Source: Dama dama
Taxonomy: Eukaryota > Chordata > Mammalia > Artiodactyla > Cervidae
Length of the DNA stretch: 64,000 nt
NCBI RefSeq assembly: GCF_033118175.1
Contig: NC_083711.1
Coordinates: forward strand, 41,054,001 to 41,118,000
Direction of reading: 5' to 3'
Below, one piece after another: positions 22,741 to 33,247 of this stretch; within the stretch, counting starts at the first letter, position 1, and every line of letters begins with the position of its first letter. The notes below the pieces were generated by a model, which saw nothing but the letters and a program-made list of their open reading frames with translations, searched no databases and was not told where the DNA came from. The position numbers were made by a program, and so were the translations under genes.

Positions 22741-23995
22741 CTTAAATTCATGTATTGGATTTAGGACTTGAACTGTGGATACATATTTCTAAGCACAGTG
22801 GTTTTTTTCCTCCACTTTAATAAAAGATCAACCTGAAAACTTTCTGAAATACTTGCTTAAATGTGGGGAGAGCAAACACAATACATTTACTTAAATCTCC
22901 TTCACAGATATTGCATGTTTTGGTCCTCTAGAAAATTGTTTTTCTTTTTCCTCTCCCTTTTAAAGGCAGAGGAATTGTGTTAGTCCAAAAGTAAGGATTT
23001 ATATAACTTATATTTTCCCTGCAGAATTGTTTTTCAGGTAGAGTTCTTCCATTTGTGTTCTGAACTTCAGGTATCCTTTAAACAAGAAAATTATCAAGTG
23101 CCCTAAGTTCATCAAGTCATGACTTTAAAATGCCAGTGAACACATTTAAAATCACTGCCATAACATAAATACATCCAAAGATATGGACACTGAAAATGAA
23201 GAATACCTGCACAAAATAAGGACTATTAAAATTACACAGTACTGAAAGCAAAGAAATGATAAACCAAACACAAATAAACACAAACATAAAACAAATAATA
23301 GAACATCTTATATCCTGATGCTGTAAGGATTAAGTCCCTTATTATTACTTATTTTGTCCAGGCACAAAGAGTTACTGGAGAAGTTAGTTCCAGAGTAAAT
23401 ATGTTAGTTTCTTTTTCTGTCTGCTTTTAAAGTCTGATTAACATATTTCTAAAACTGTTCCATCAATAACACTTAGAAAAAGATACTAAAGTATCATTAA
23501 TTCTTCTAAAATGCATTAATAAAGGCTATTTATAGGTATAATAGATTTATTTAAAACACATACAAAATAAGGATAAAACATATTTCTCTTTGATATTTTC
23601 AAAAAGGAGCAATCTAGAAATCTTTTTACAGATTTATATACTCTTTGTTTGAAGAGTTAGCTAAGTTTCTATGCCTGGGGGTTGAAGGCAGGGGGCCATC
23701 CACAAGAACATACTCATACCATGAGAAACATTAAGAAAATAAATCACTGCAGAAAAGAGGGGTGGGGAAGAGAGTGTAAGTAATAGGCTTGGTGGTGTGT
23801 TTTTCAGTTTTCCTGGATAAGCTGTCCTCCTACTTACATTTGCTTTGAATTTTCACTTCTTGTTTACCAAACAGGACATACTTTCTTTAGGAAGCAAAAT
23901 AAACAAAAATAACTGCCTCTGACAGTGTAAGACAGAGACAACATTCCAAAGTGGATAGGTCAAATGTACAGAAATGTATCTAGATACACACCCAG

Positions 23996-24073
<78 letters not shown>
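23996..24073. repeat. (CA)n microsatellite with two CG interruptions
   Basis: About 78 bases of CA dinucleotide repeat. G replaces A at 24030 and 24040, exactly one 10-base step apart, so the block cacacacacg occurs twice in tandem. A 99-codon minus-strand frame crossing it is a VC-repeat artefact. Confidence 0.97.
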
Positions 24074-24075
<2 letters not shown>

Positions 24076-24591
24076 TGCCAATGCAAATTACACCTGTTGG
24101 TCTTCACAACCCCCTTTTCTAGAATTTGATATAAAACATATTCAAGAGCCAATGATAAAACTGCAAACTTTTTTCATTCTTTGATTCTTCTCTGACTTGC
24201 TCCATAAGCAATACTCTCTTAATCAGTTGCACCAGAGAAGGGGCAAAAGATTATAGAAAGAGATGAACTACAGTTAGCTTCTGTTATCTGTGCAAAAGAA
24301 TTGCCTAGGAAGACTTCAATAACATAGCTTATAATAAGATTCTGAAATTGTCCTAGTATGTAAGTTGTATTTCTTCTCTCTATTCTATTATGAATTAAAG
24401 GAGATTAGTAATGATGAACCAGTTTGATTTTATTAAATCGTCATTACAGGACATGAAGAAATTTTTTTTTACTACTATTTGGTATGGAAAATAATTGGTG
24501 GCCAAACTTTGTTTATGTTATCTCTTAAGAGAATAAAAATGCTCATACAACTATATGCCTTACCACATGCATCAAAGCTCAAAACAGGTTC
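24074..24591. other. Single-copy DNA
   Basis: No repeat, RNA gene or coding signal recognised. Confidence 0.4.
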
Positions 24592-24660
24592 AACTGTTAT
24601 TCCATAATCTACGGATTATGGAACTGTTATCCATAATCTATGGATTATTCCATAATCCAT
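24592..24660. repeat. Tandem duplication of a 30-bp palindrome-rich unit
   Basis: Unit 1 (24592-24621) and unit 2 (24622-24650) both start aactgttat and continue with ccataatcta and ggatta. Positions 24600-24609 (ttccataatc) pair perfectly with 24614-24623 around a tacg loop. A second inverted pair, ggattat/ataatcc, lies at 24642-24658. Confidence 0.85.
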
Positions 24661-24877
24661 AATTCCAACATCTGCACTACGTTTCAGATGTTCTAGGAAA
24701 TTGGGATACATCACTGAACAATATACAAATAGCATTCACATCCTAGGGCTTATATTCTGGGTAGAGGAGGGGACACAAATTATAATAAATATTAAAATTA
24801 TGGTTAATATCAACCAAGAATTGGAAAGGGAGGGTACTTCAATACTTTTGATCATTTATTCATGGATTTACTTTTTA

Positions 24878-25088
24878 AGGGGGCTTCTCAGGTGGTACAG
24901 TGATAAAGAATCTGCCTGCTAATGCAGGAGATGCAAGGGATGCAATTTCAATCCCTGGGTCAGGCAAATCCCCTGAAGAAGGAAATGGGAAATCCACTCC
25001 AGTATTCTTGCCTGGAAAATTCTATGGACAGAGGAACCTGGTGGGCTACAGTCCATGGGGTCACAAAATGTCAGAAACAACTGAACAC
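24878..25088 (+). mobile_element. Bov-tA SINE
   Basis: Plus-strand SINE: 'ggggcttctcaggtggtac', 'aagaatctgcctgctaatgc', 'tccactccagtattcttgcc', 'ggtgggctacagtccatgg' and 'caaaatgtcagaaacaactg', ending in an A/CA-rich tail. The tRNA-derived head holds a degenerate internal promoter. Open frames through it are not genes. Confidence 0.93.
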
Positions 25089-25097
25089 ACACAAACA

Positions 25098-27634
25098 CTC
25101 CTTAACAAATCCTCAGGGCTTTCTACTTTAAAAAAGTAATTTGTTTGGTGGCCTTGAACATTTATGTGACCAGAAAGTCCAAGTTCACTATGTCTCAAAG
25201 TTAACAAGTAAATACATATGACACTGGATCAAGAATAAGGAGCTCTGATTTCTAGCCAGGACTTCACTGTCATCAGTCTGGTCTCCATGGAGTGGCACAT
25301 ATCCCCCAGTGTACACTGAAAAAGTGAGCGAGAAATCGTATCATCTACCCCATGACTAAAAAGTACTATTAGTATCAAATGATAGAATGTTTAAGGAAGT
25401 AAATGCTTTTGAAAGAATAAAAATCTATTCACCTTGACAAGCATCTTAACACTATATCGGGCATTCACTGAATACTCTACCATATCTGTTGAGTGAATGA
25501 ATAAATGAGTGAAGAAAAGCAAATGTTTAGCACTATTTATGTTCTTTGATAACCTGTTTCATGAATGTTTGATCTTTCAATTCAAGCTTAGTTTTTACAA
25601 TAAAAAAAAATTAAGTTCTCCCCTTTAAGGTTGCCCGGAGAGCATTTTTTCACAGATTTCAAATTCACCTAAGTGTCTTTAATGAAGGAGTTTTGTTGAA
25701 ATAAACAAACAAAAGCCCTGTGTATTAATGATAATGAGCATATTGCTTATTAATTATGATGGTCCCATCAGGTACTCCTTAAGTACTGTTAGTTCTGCAA
25801 AGAGGATTAATTTGTATATTTTAGAGTTAGCATAATATCCTGCCATGTGACATATTCAGAACAGATGAGTACTTAACTCACAGATGCTGAAGGATAAAGA
25901 GGTAACAGCATTTTTAATGACTTTTTATACAAATTAAATTTTTCTTCACTTATTGTGATTTTATTTTATATCCACAAATCGTTATTTCTCCTCCATGGTT
26001 AATATTTTCCCTATGGTCTGATAGACTGAAAAGGATTTTTTAAAAGTAAATATTGAAAAGCAATTCATTTCTCTGACCAATTCTCCAAATATCAAAGACC
26101 TGGCAACAATGGGGTGGAAAATGGAAGATGGAAAATCCCGACTGGGTTGCACTGTCAGTTGGCTTCAGCCTAAATCTGAGTTATGTGATCAACCACGCAT
26201 GTGAACAAAAGAGACATCCTTAGGGGAGAGGAGGGGTTTCTGATGGAAATCGCAGGGGGAAAAGAATATAGTTTGGGAAAAGAAAGCAAGGAGATAGGTG
26301 TCAAGGCCTGTGGGTTTTGCTAAACGGGTAGACGCCCCCATGCTCTTTGCAATTCTTTTCTTCTTAATCTCCATCCTCTTTTTCAGAATGCATTTAGGCC
26401 CAATCCAAGGATCTCTTATAAAGGAAAGTTTTGTATATTTTTGATGTCTGTGGGAAAGAAGTGCCCCTGGGGAGGTTTTATTTAGGAATGCAGTTTGGAA
26501 GCATTTTCTGAGGGGAAAGAGGTTTTAAGGGAAAGAGTATGTCATTAATTATTAAGCCTGAAATTCTAGGGTTGCATATTGGAGGTTTTTCTCATCTATC
26601 ACAGTTTTATGCATCTCTACACAAATCAGCTATCTAACTCTCCTACCAGCCAAAGGACAAGGCATCTTCTAATGAAATGTCATGGGTATGAATAGTATCA
26701 GATTGGTCTTTTGCCTTTAGCTATTCTGGTGAAGGAAATAGGGAAATATATTTACCAGTAAAAACATGAAAACAAACAAATGAGCCAGTATGACATTGGA
26801 TCAACATTAAAACATTGTGTTCAATTTAAGTTTACTGTGGAAAAAAAAAACAACAACAAGATGAAAATGTGAAAAAATGCAATACCACAGCCCACCCAGA
26901 AAGAACATTCATTTACTGAGCACCATAATTGATGTTTATCTTACTTGAAGTTGAAAAAACAGAATTCACTCTCTGAAATGTTGTGAATTAACATGATACC
27001 TAATGTCCCTCAAAAGATTCTCACCCAACAAATACACTCAGGACTAAAGTACTGACAACTCATCTGCATCATGAACTAAATGGAATTACAGGTTTTGAGA
27101 ATCTTAATATTTAAAATTCAATCTTTGGGTCAAAGTTTTTCCTTCTTTCCTGTTTCTCTTTCATTCCCAATAAACACATTTTATGCTGTCATGGTCATTA
27201 AGTCTTAGATAATTAGTTGAAAACATGGAAAATTTGAAAAAGAACAATTAAAATTCATTTAATCTAACTACTAATTTAGGGCTGGTAATAACAATTTATA
27301 TATTTAAGTTTTGGATGAGTTAGAAGCCAAAATTAAACCCCCTTTATGGGCAGTGTGGAATGATATTGAGGAAACAGGAAAAGAAAGTGAAAGGAAATAT
27401 TTTTTACTCTTTTATTGAAATATCTACACAGGCACAAAGAGTTCTTTTGCTCCATGAAGCATTCTAAGTACATGACTGGATTGCAAAAGTTTCTTTTTTT
27501 AATATATTAAGAACAAACAGGAAAAAAAAAAACAAAACAACAACAACCAAACCAAACCAAAAACCTTGAAAAGTCTTTTAGAAGATATCAGGATTTAACA
27601 TGGTTTATTATACTTCAATTTTTTGAGTTATACT
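25098..27634. other. Single-copy AT-rich DNA
   Basis: No young repeat, RNA gene or coding frame recognised over 2.5 kb. There are A-rich runs near 26838-26850 and 27520-27570. The text at 25455-25520 ending 'gagtgaatgaataaatgagtg' resembles an L2 or MIR 3' tail, but weakly. Confidence 0.4.
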
Positions 27635-27644
27635 ATAATTCTGA

Positions 27645-27856
27645 TGGAGAGTTTCCTGGTGGCTCAGTGGTAAAGAATCTTCTTGCAATGCAGGAGACTT
27701 GGGTTTGATCCCTGGGCTGGGAAAATCCCCTGGAGAAGGCAATGGCAACCCACTCCAGTATTCTTGCCTGAAGAATTCCATGGACAGAGGAGCCTGGCGG
27801 GCTACAGTCCATGGGATCGCAAAGCATCAGACACGACTGAGCAACTAATACTTCAC
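27645..27856 (+). mobile_element. Bov-tA SINE, first of an adjacent pair
   Basis: Full SINE from 'tttcctggtggctcagtgg' to 'atcagacacgactgagcaac'. It is preceded by aattctga at 27637-27644 and followed by the same 8-mer at 27857-27864. Confidence 0.93.
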
Positions 27857-27864
27857 AATTCTGA

Positions 27865-28068
27865 ATTCTCACCTGGTAGAGAACCCTCCTGCAATGCAAG
27901 AGACGCAGGAGATGCAGGTTCAATGCCTGGGGTGGGAAGATCCCCTGGAGGAGGAAATGGCAACCCACTCCAATATTCCTACCTGGAAAATTCCATGGGA
28001 CAGAGGAGCCTGGTGGGCTACAGTTCATGTGGTTGCAAAAAGTCAGACACGACTGAGCACATACCAAC
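27865..28068 (+). mobile_element. Bov-tA SINE, second of an adjacent pair
   Basis: Same orientation as its neighbour. The head is shortened or degraded ('acctggtagagaaccctcc'), and the body is intact ('cccactccaatattcctacc', 'gaggagcctggtgggctac', 'gtcagacacgactgagcac'). It is flanked by aattctga at 27857-27864 and 28069-28076, followed by an A14 tract. Confidence 0.92.
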
Positions 28069-28300
28069 AATTCTGAAAAAAAAAAAAAACAAAAACAACT
28101 CTGAAAATCAACCAATTCTAGAATAAAAAATTAGAACCTATCCACTTCTTATCTCAAATTAGGGCACAGTAAGTACCAAGACAAAACAAGAGAATTAAAT
28201 ATATCTGAATTAGCCTAACTGTTGACTTCCCAGTAATGTCCATCTTAACTTACAAGTTTTAATAAACTTTTCCCTAATACACATCATAACATCAATATAA

Positions 28301-28506
28301 ATGTTAGTCGCTCAATCATGTCCAACTCTTTTTCAGACCCCATGGACTGTTGCCTGCCAGGTTCCTCTGTCCATGGAATTCTCCAGGCAAAAATACTGGA
28401 GTGGGTTGCCATTACTTTCTCTAGGGGATCTTCCCGACCCAGGCATCAAACCCTGGTCTCCTGAATTGCAGGCAGATCGTTTACTGCCTGAGCCACAAGG
28501 GAAGCC
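28301..28506 (-). mobile_element. Bov-tA SINE with 13-bp target-site duplication
   Basis: Minus-strand SINE from 'tagtcgctcaatcatgtcc' to 'gagccacaagggaagcc'. aacatcaatataa flanks it perfectly at 28288-28300 and 28507-28519, which marks both ends and suggests a fairly recent insertion. Confidence 0.95.
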
Positions 28507-28754
28507 AACATCAATATAATGATCATTATTAATGCTAGCAACCCAATGAAAAATCTTTAACAATAGCGTCCCACTATGAATTTTAATATGAATATTTTCT
28601 TTCACTTTTCTAATGAGACTTTATTCAGTTTTCAAGATATACTAAATTCCATTGGCATGTCTCTTATCATAATCAAGAACATAATATTTGTGTCCTCAGG
28701 GGGGAAAAAAGTCTTAACGTATGCCATTAAAGACAAAAGAATAAGCAATCTTTG

Positions 28755-28857
28755 TTTCTTAGATGTTACTGTAAGTCAAGCACTATTCTGGTTAATTTTT
28801 TATACATAATCTCATTTTATCAAAAAGAACCTCAAAAGTAGACACTACTGTTCTATG
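28755..28857 (+). repeat. MIR SINE, left part (split by BovB)
   Basis: 'gtcaagcactattctggtt', 'atacataatctcattttatc' and 'aagtagacactactgttc' follow the core of MIR. The sequence seems to continue after the BovB at about 29735 with 'ttatcttcatccc', matching the 'tattatccccatt' step of MIR. Confidence 0.6.
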
Positions 28858-28868
28858 TTCAGTTCAGT

Positions 28869-29114
28869 TCAGTCACTCAGTTGTGTCCAACTCTTTCCTC
28901 CCCCATGGACTGCAGCATGCCAGGTTTCCCTGCCCATCACCAACTCCTGGAACTTTCTCAGGCTCATGTCCTTTGAGTTGTTGATGCCATCGAACCATCT
29001 CATCCTCTGTCCCCTTCTCCTCCTGCCTTCAGTCTTTCCCAGCATCAAGTTCTTCTCCAGTGAGTCAGCTCTTTGTAGCAGGTGGCCAAAGTATTGGAAC
29101 TTCAGCTTCAGCAT
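28869..29114 (-). pseudogene. BovB ORF2 C-terminal fragment
   Basis: An 81-codon minus-strand piece: LKFQYFGHLLQRADSLEKN, GKTEGRRRRGQRMRWFDGI and HAAVHGGGKSWTQLSD, i.e. the last part of the polyprotein down to its normal end. It is separated from the RT remnant by frameshifts. Confidence 0.75.
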
Positions 29115-29232
29115 CAGTCCTTCTATGAATATTCGGGACTGATTTCTTTTAAGATTGACTTTTTGATCTCCTTGCTGTCCAGCGGACTCTCAAGAGTCTT
29201 CTACAACATCACAGTTCAAAAGCATCAATTTT

Positions 29233-29711
29233 TCAGTGTTCATCTTTCTTTATAGTCCAGCTCTTACATCCATACATGACTACTGGAAAAACCATAGCTT
29301 TGACTATAAGGACAAATGGCAAAGTAATGTGTCTGCTTTTTAAAATGCTGTCTAGATTTGTAATAGCTTTTCTTTCGAGGAGTAAGCATCTTTTAATTTC
29401 ATGGCTGCAGTCACCATCTACAGTGATTTTGGAGCCCAAGAAAATAAAATCTATCACTATTTCCATTGTTTCCCCACTTACTTGCCATGAAGTGATGGGA
29501 TCAGATGCCATGATCTTCATTTTTTGAATGTTGACTTTAAGCCAGCTTTTTCACTCTCCTCTTTCACATTCATCAAAAGGCTCTTTAGCTCCTCTTCACT
29601 TTCTGCCATAAGGGTGGTGTCATCTGCATACCTGAGATCACTGATATTTGTCCTAGCAATCGTGATTCCAGCTTGTGATTCATCCAGTCCAGCATTTCCC
29701 ATGATGTACAC
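29233..29711 (-). pseudogene. BovB RT remnant with YADD, frameshifted
   Basis: Frame 29517-29711 encodes ISDLRYADDTTLMAESEEEL (RT motif C). Frame 29233-29520 continues with ASDPITSWQVSGETME, DFIFLGSKIT and VVMYGCKSWTIKKDE. A break near 29517-29520 joins two different frames. Motifs A and B are absent because of 5' truncation. Confidence 0.78.
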
Positions 29712-29939
29712 TGCATATAAGTTAAATAAGCAGTTATGTTATCTTCATCCCAAGGCTAATTTGTCTTGGGATCTACCAGTTGGGGATAATCATTTATTTT
29801 TTATTGCCACTGAATATCTTCTGGGATTTTCCATTGCTATTTATATTGGAAATCCTGCCACTTAATCCTGTTGATAATCCTTGCTGATAACGAGGATAAT
29901 CGTGATGAAAAAACAATGAGAACTATCATATTGACTATA

Positions 29940-30065
29940 TAGTTTGTGCCAGTTACTATCTTAAGCACTTTGTCATACACATATTGGATAACTTGAGACT
30001 ATTTTAGCAGCGACAACTGGAATTCTTATTCTTTTACAACTTGAAGAAATATAATTCTCATTTTT
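29940..30065 (+). repeat. MIR SINE
   Basis: 'tttgtgccagttactatctt', 'aagcactttgtcatacac' and 'ttcttttacaacttgaagaa' follow MIR order. Diverged. Confidence 0.5.
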
Positions 30066-30371
30066 GTAGTGAAAAAAAGATGGAATTACTCAATTTATTG
30101 TGGTTTATTCTAATATGCATTATGTTTTGGTTTTATTTGGCTTTTAATGATGACAACATTTAAGCACATAATAGGCCAATATATATACATGTAAATTTTA
30201 TAACTATGAAAGTTATTCAGACAAGAATTTTATTGACCAATAACATTTTTGTATGTATGTTATAATTTTGTTTCATGAGATATTTTAAATTGCACCCATT
30301 TTTTTGGCTTTTAATCAGACTGTATACCCTGCTTATTAATATAGCTTTTATTCAACTGACTAATCATCCTA
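30066..30371. other. Single-copy AT-rich DNA
   Basis: Nothing recognised. Confidence 0.4.
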
Positions 30372-30382
30372 TCACAATGTGA

Positions 30383-30599
30383 ACGCTTTCATGCTAAGTC
30401 ACTTCAGTCATGTCTGCCTCTTTGAAACCCTATAACCTGTAGCCTGCCAGGTTCCTCTGTCCATGGGATACTCCAGGCAAGAATATTGGAGTGGCTTGCC
30501 ATGCCCTCCTCCAGGGGACCCAGGTATCAAGCTCTTGTCTCTTATGTCTCCTGCTTTGACAGGTGGGTTCTTTACCACTAGCAACACCCGGGAAGCCCT
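30383..30599 (-). mobile_element. Bov-tA SINE with 11-bp target-site duplication
   Basis: Minus-strand SINE: 'tgctaagtcacttcagtcatg', 'gtagcctgccaggttcctc' and 'acaggtgggttctttacca' in order. tcacaatgtga flanks it at 30372-30382 and 30600-30610. (Position 30600 is shared between the SINE edge and the duplication.). Confidence 0.94.
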
Positions 30600-30610
30600 T
30601 CACAATGTGA

Positions 30611-32565
30611 TCAACACATTTTACATTTTTATTGCTCTCATGCTTACAAAATCTCCCCATTATCTAGGAGCAAGATACCTGTTACATTATACTGGCTATA
30701 AGCTGACAGTTGTATATCGTGTCAGTTAATAGATGCCTAGAGTTTCAAAAGAAAGCCAAATAGGTTATCAATGAGAATTACCTTGTTGTTTTGATAGAAT
30801 TCTGGGAAATACTCTCACACACGTTATGCACTAATATTCTTGACAATAAGGATGGTAAAGAAATAGGTGCTCATTAATTGTTTCTCAATCATGTTTATTT
30901 TATATTCATTGCTAAGGATAAGAATAGAACAGTTTTGTTTTCCATAAGAATTACTTTCCTGGATTATTTAGCAATACATAAGCTACTGTTTTACCCTACA
31001 GCTAACACTAAAAAAAGACTTAATTCTATCAAAGAGGATTCCAATTTTATAATTAAAAAAAACAAGTCATAAGTATTTGAGTCAATCACTCTTAATTTTT
31101 TTTTTAAGTAATTAGATTTGTTCAACAGAGCAAAAACATTTTAACAGCAGAAACTTGTTTCCCTAAGAAAACTTAATGTTGTCTCATCTAGAGCAGACAA
31201 ATGTTTTAAAATATTTTTAGCATATGCCCTATAAGGTTCAAAAGACAGCCTTTTCTATCATCAATCATTCGCTTTGCTAATAACGAGCCATTCCTAACCA
31301 TAAAACATAGATCAGATTTGTTGCTTTCACATTTAAAGTTTCAGGTTTTTCCTCCTGCGCTGATTACAGCATTGCCATACTGAAAGAAGAGGTCTTCGAA
31401 GAACAAAAACAAGGATCCATTAATCATGAATCATTATGTTTTGTCAGTTGGCAAAGGAATACTTTGCTCATTTATCCTTTGAATGAAATTAGTTCTGGCT
31501 CAGACCCTTTTAGAAGGAAATTCTAAATTGTCTTGGCATCTTCCTATAGCAGTTTGTGTATGTGCCATAAAATGGCAGATGGGGTTTATTAATGGCAGAT
31601 GAGTTTAGTTTGCAGGATTTTTCCCTTTTTCCTATTTGATCGTTTGAATACTGGAGCTCCGATAAGATTCATACATTATTGCTGTATATTTATCTATATT
31701 TTACCTTATTAATGAATGATGCAAGTGAAAACTGGTGATGTCTGTGCTGCCAAATTTAAGCAAGCCCTGTATTTTCTCTGCAGTGGAGGAAATGGACACA
31801 ACGTTTCCTTAGATTTAAGCATTCAAACACAAAAAAAGAATCAAAATTGTTGAAAATATTTACAATAAGTATGTGAAATGATAGTTTGCTTGTAAACAGC
31901 TCTAGTCACTTAAAGAGTAATATAAAGATAATAGTCATATATATTAACATTTAACAGACATTTAAGTTTTGGAAAACAGTGTTTCCTCATGAATAATTTC
32001 TACATTTTGCTACCTTTACTTAGTCATCTAAATGGGGAAAATGTGTAAGCTTTCAATATGTAACACTGAAAACTAAACTGCATGACTGAAACAGCAGAAT
32101 ATCTTGTGGGTGTAATAATCGATGGTTGAGTTTCATCTTATATCACTGCCTGACAGTGTGGTAGATGCTTAGACAGACACATGGATTCTTTCAACCATGA
32201 GTGCATGACTGGCAGCAATCTGTAGTTTGGAATATGAGGCCTGCAATATACCCCTCAAATACTTCCTTATTTTCATAGATCTGACACAGGTGCTGGAGAA
32301 AATATGGATATAAAAATGTTTTATAATCTATAAAGAACTATAGATCTATGTGAAAGCTGTTACTCAGCCTAAGACCAGCAGATAGAAGGGCTCTACAAAT
32401 TATTAATAAAAATGCTTTATGCTGAGTGTCCGTATGTTAGACTTGGTGGGAGTTAATAGTGAAAATTTTTATTTCAGTGATTTAAAACATGGTTCAACTT
32501 GCCTTTGGAGAAGATTTACATACATTTAGAATAGTATGTTACATACTTGAAAATAATTCAGAACA
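30611..32565. other. Single-copy DNA
   Basis: About 2 kb with no young repeat and no coding signal recognised. The middle (31290-31800) looks different and is listed as a candidate conserved stretch. Confidence 0.45.
31290..31800. other. Candidate conserved non-coding stretch
   Basis: Repeat-free sequence with several homeodomain-type TAAT cores (for example 'ccattaatcatgaatcatta' near 31418). It includes a local 20-bp duplication: aatggcagat at 31571-31580 and 31591-31600 with similar following bases. Conservation is inferred from texture, not measured. Confidence 0.25.
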
Positions 32566-32585
32566 TATGAAAAATGAAATAGTAT

Positions 32586-33227
32586 CTTTTTTCCATTTAT
32601 TTTTATTAGTTGGAGGCTAATTACTTTACAATATTGTAGTGCTTTTTGTCATACATTGACATGAATCAGCCATTGATTTACATGTGTTCCCCATCCCGAT
32701 CCCCCCTCCCACCTCCCTCCCCACCCCATCCCTCTGGGTCTTCCCAGTGCACCAGCCCTGAGCACTTGTCTCATGCTTCCAACCTGGGCTGGTGGTCTGT
32801 TTCACCCTTGATAGTATACTTGTTTCAATGCTGTTCTCTCAGAACATCCCACCCTCGCCTTCTCCCACAGAGTCTAAAAGTCTGTTCTGTACATCTGTGT
32901 CTCTTTTTCTGTTTTGCATATAAGGTTATCATTACCATCTTTCTAAATTCCATATATATGCGTTAGTATACTGTATTGGTCTTTATCTTTCTGGCTTACT
33001 TCACTCTGTATAATGGGCTCCAGTTTCATCCATCTCATTAGAACTGATTCAAATGAATTCTTTTTAATGGCTGAGTAATATTCCATGGTGTATATGTACC
33101 ACAGCTTCCTTATCCATTCATCTGCTGATGGGCATCTAGGTTGTTTCCATGTCCTGGCTATTATAAACAGTGCTGCGATGAACATTGGGGTGCACGTGTC
33201 TCTTTCAGATCTGGTTTCCTTGGTGTG
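32586..33227 (-). mobile_element. Ruminant L1 3' end with perfect 20-bp target-site duplication
   Basis: 5'-truncated minus-strand L1. From the left: T-rich tail, 'gttggaggctaattacttta', C-rich 3' UTR (32690-32740), then the antisense ORF2 end with 'gctgagtaatattccatgg' and 'gctgcgatgaacattggggt'. The same 20 bases occur at 32566-32585 and 33228-33247, so both ends are exact and the insertion is probably young. Confidence 0.96.
32943..33227 (-). pseudogene. L1 ORF2 C-terminal fragment
   Basis: Minus-strand frame encoding the C-terminus of L1 ORF2p, the L1 endonuclease/reverse transcriptase polyprotein. LFIIARTWKQPRCPSADEW, KLWYIYTMEYYSAIKKN and RWMKLEPIIQSEVSQKDKD are conserved L1 signatures. 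The frame stays open upstream into flanking DNA (to 33413), an accidental fusion. No catalytic domain is present. Confidence 0.88.
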
Positions 33228-33247
33228 TATGAAAAATGAAATAGTAT

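Larger units (their letters stand above)
20518..23995. other. Single-copy AT-rich DNA
   Basis: No young repeat or coding signal recognised over 3.5 kb. It contains a possible conserved stretch near 22 kb and a short GGAA-rich tract, both listed separately. A faint MIR-like segment near 22480-22560 is too diverged to call. Confidence 0.45.
28858..29734 (-). mobile_element. BovB LINE, minus strand, inside a MIR
   Basis: From tail 'ttcagttcagttcagtcact' to 'gcatataagttaaataagc' just past RT motif C. A short tatgtt flanks it at 28853-28858 and near 29736-29741. Minus-strand remnants lie at 28869-29114, 29233-29520 and 29517-29711. Confidence 0.93.

Noticed and set aside
23853..24152. 99-codon minus-strand frame
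   Set aside because: Its core is a Val-Cys repeat translated from the (CA)n microsatellite.
24878..25088. tRNA gene in the Bov-tA head
   Set aside because: The head is tRNA-related but degenerate, without a cloverleaf or acceptor stem, and is followed by SINE body. The same holds for all other Bov-tA copies.
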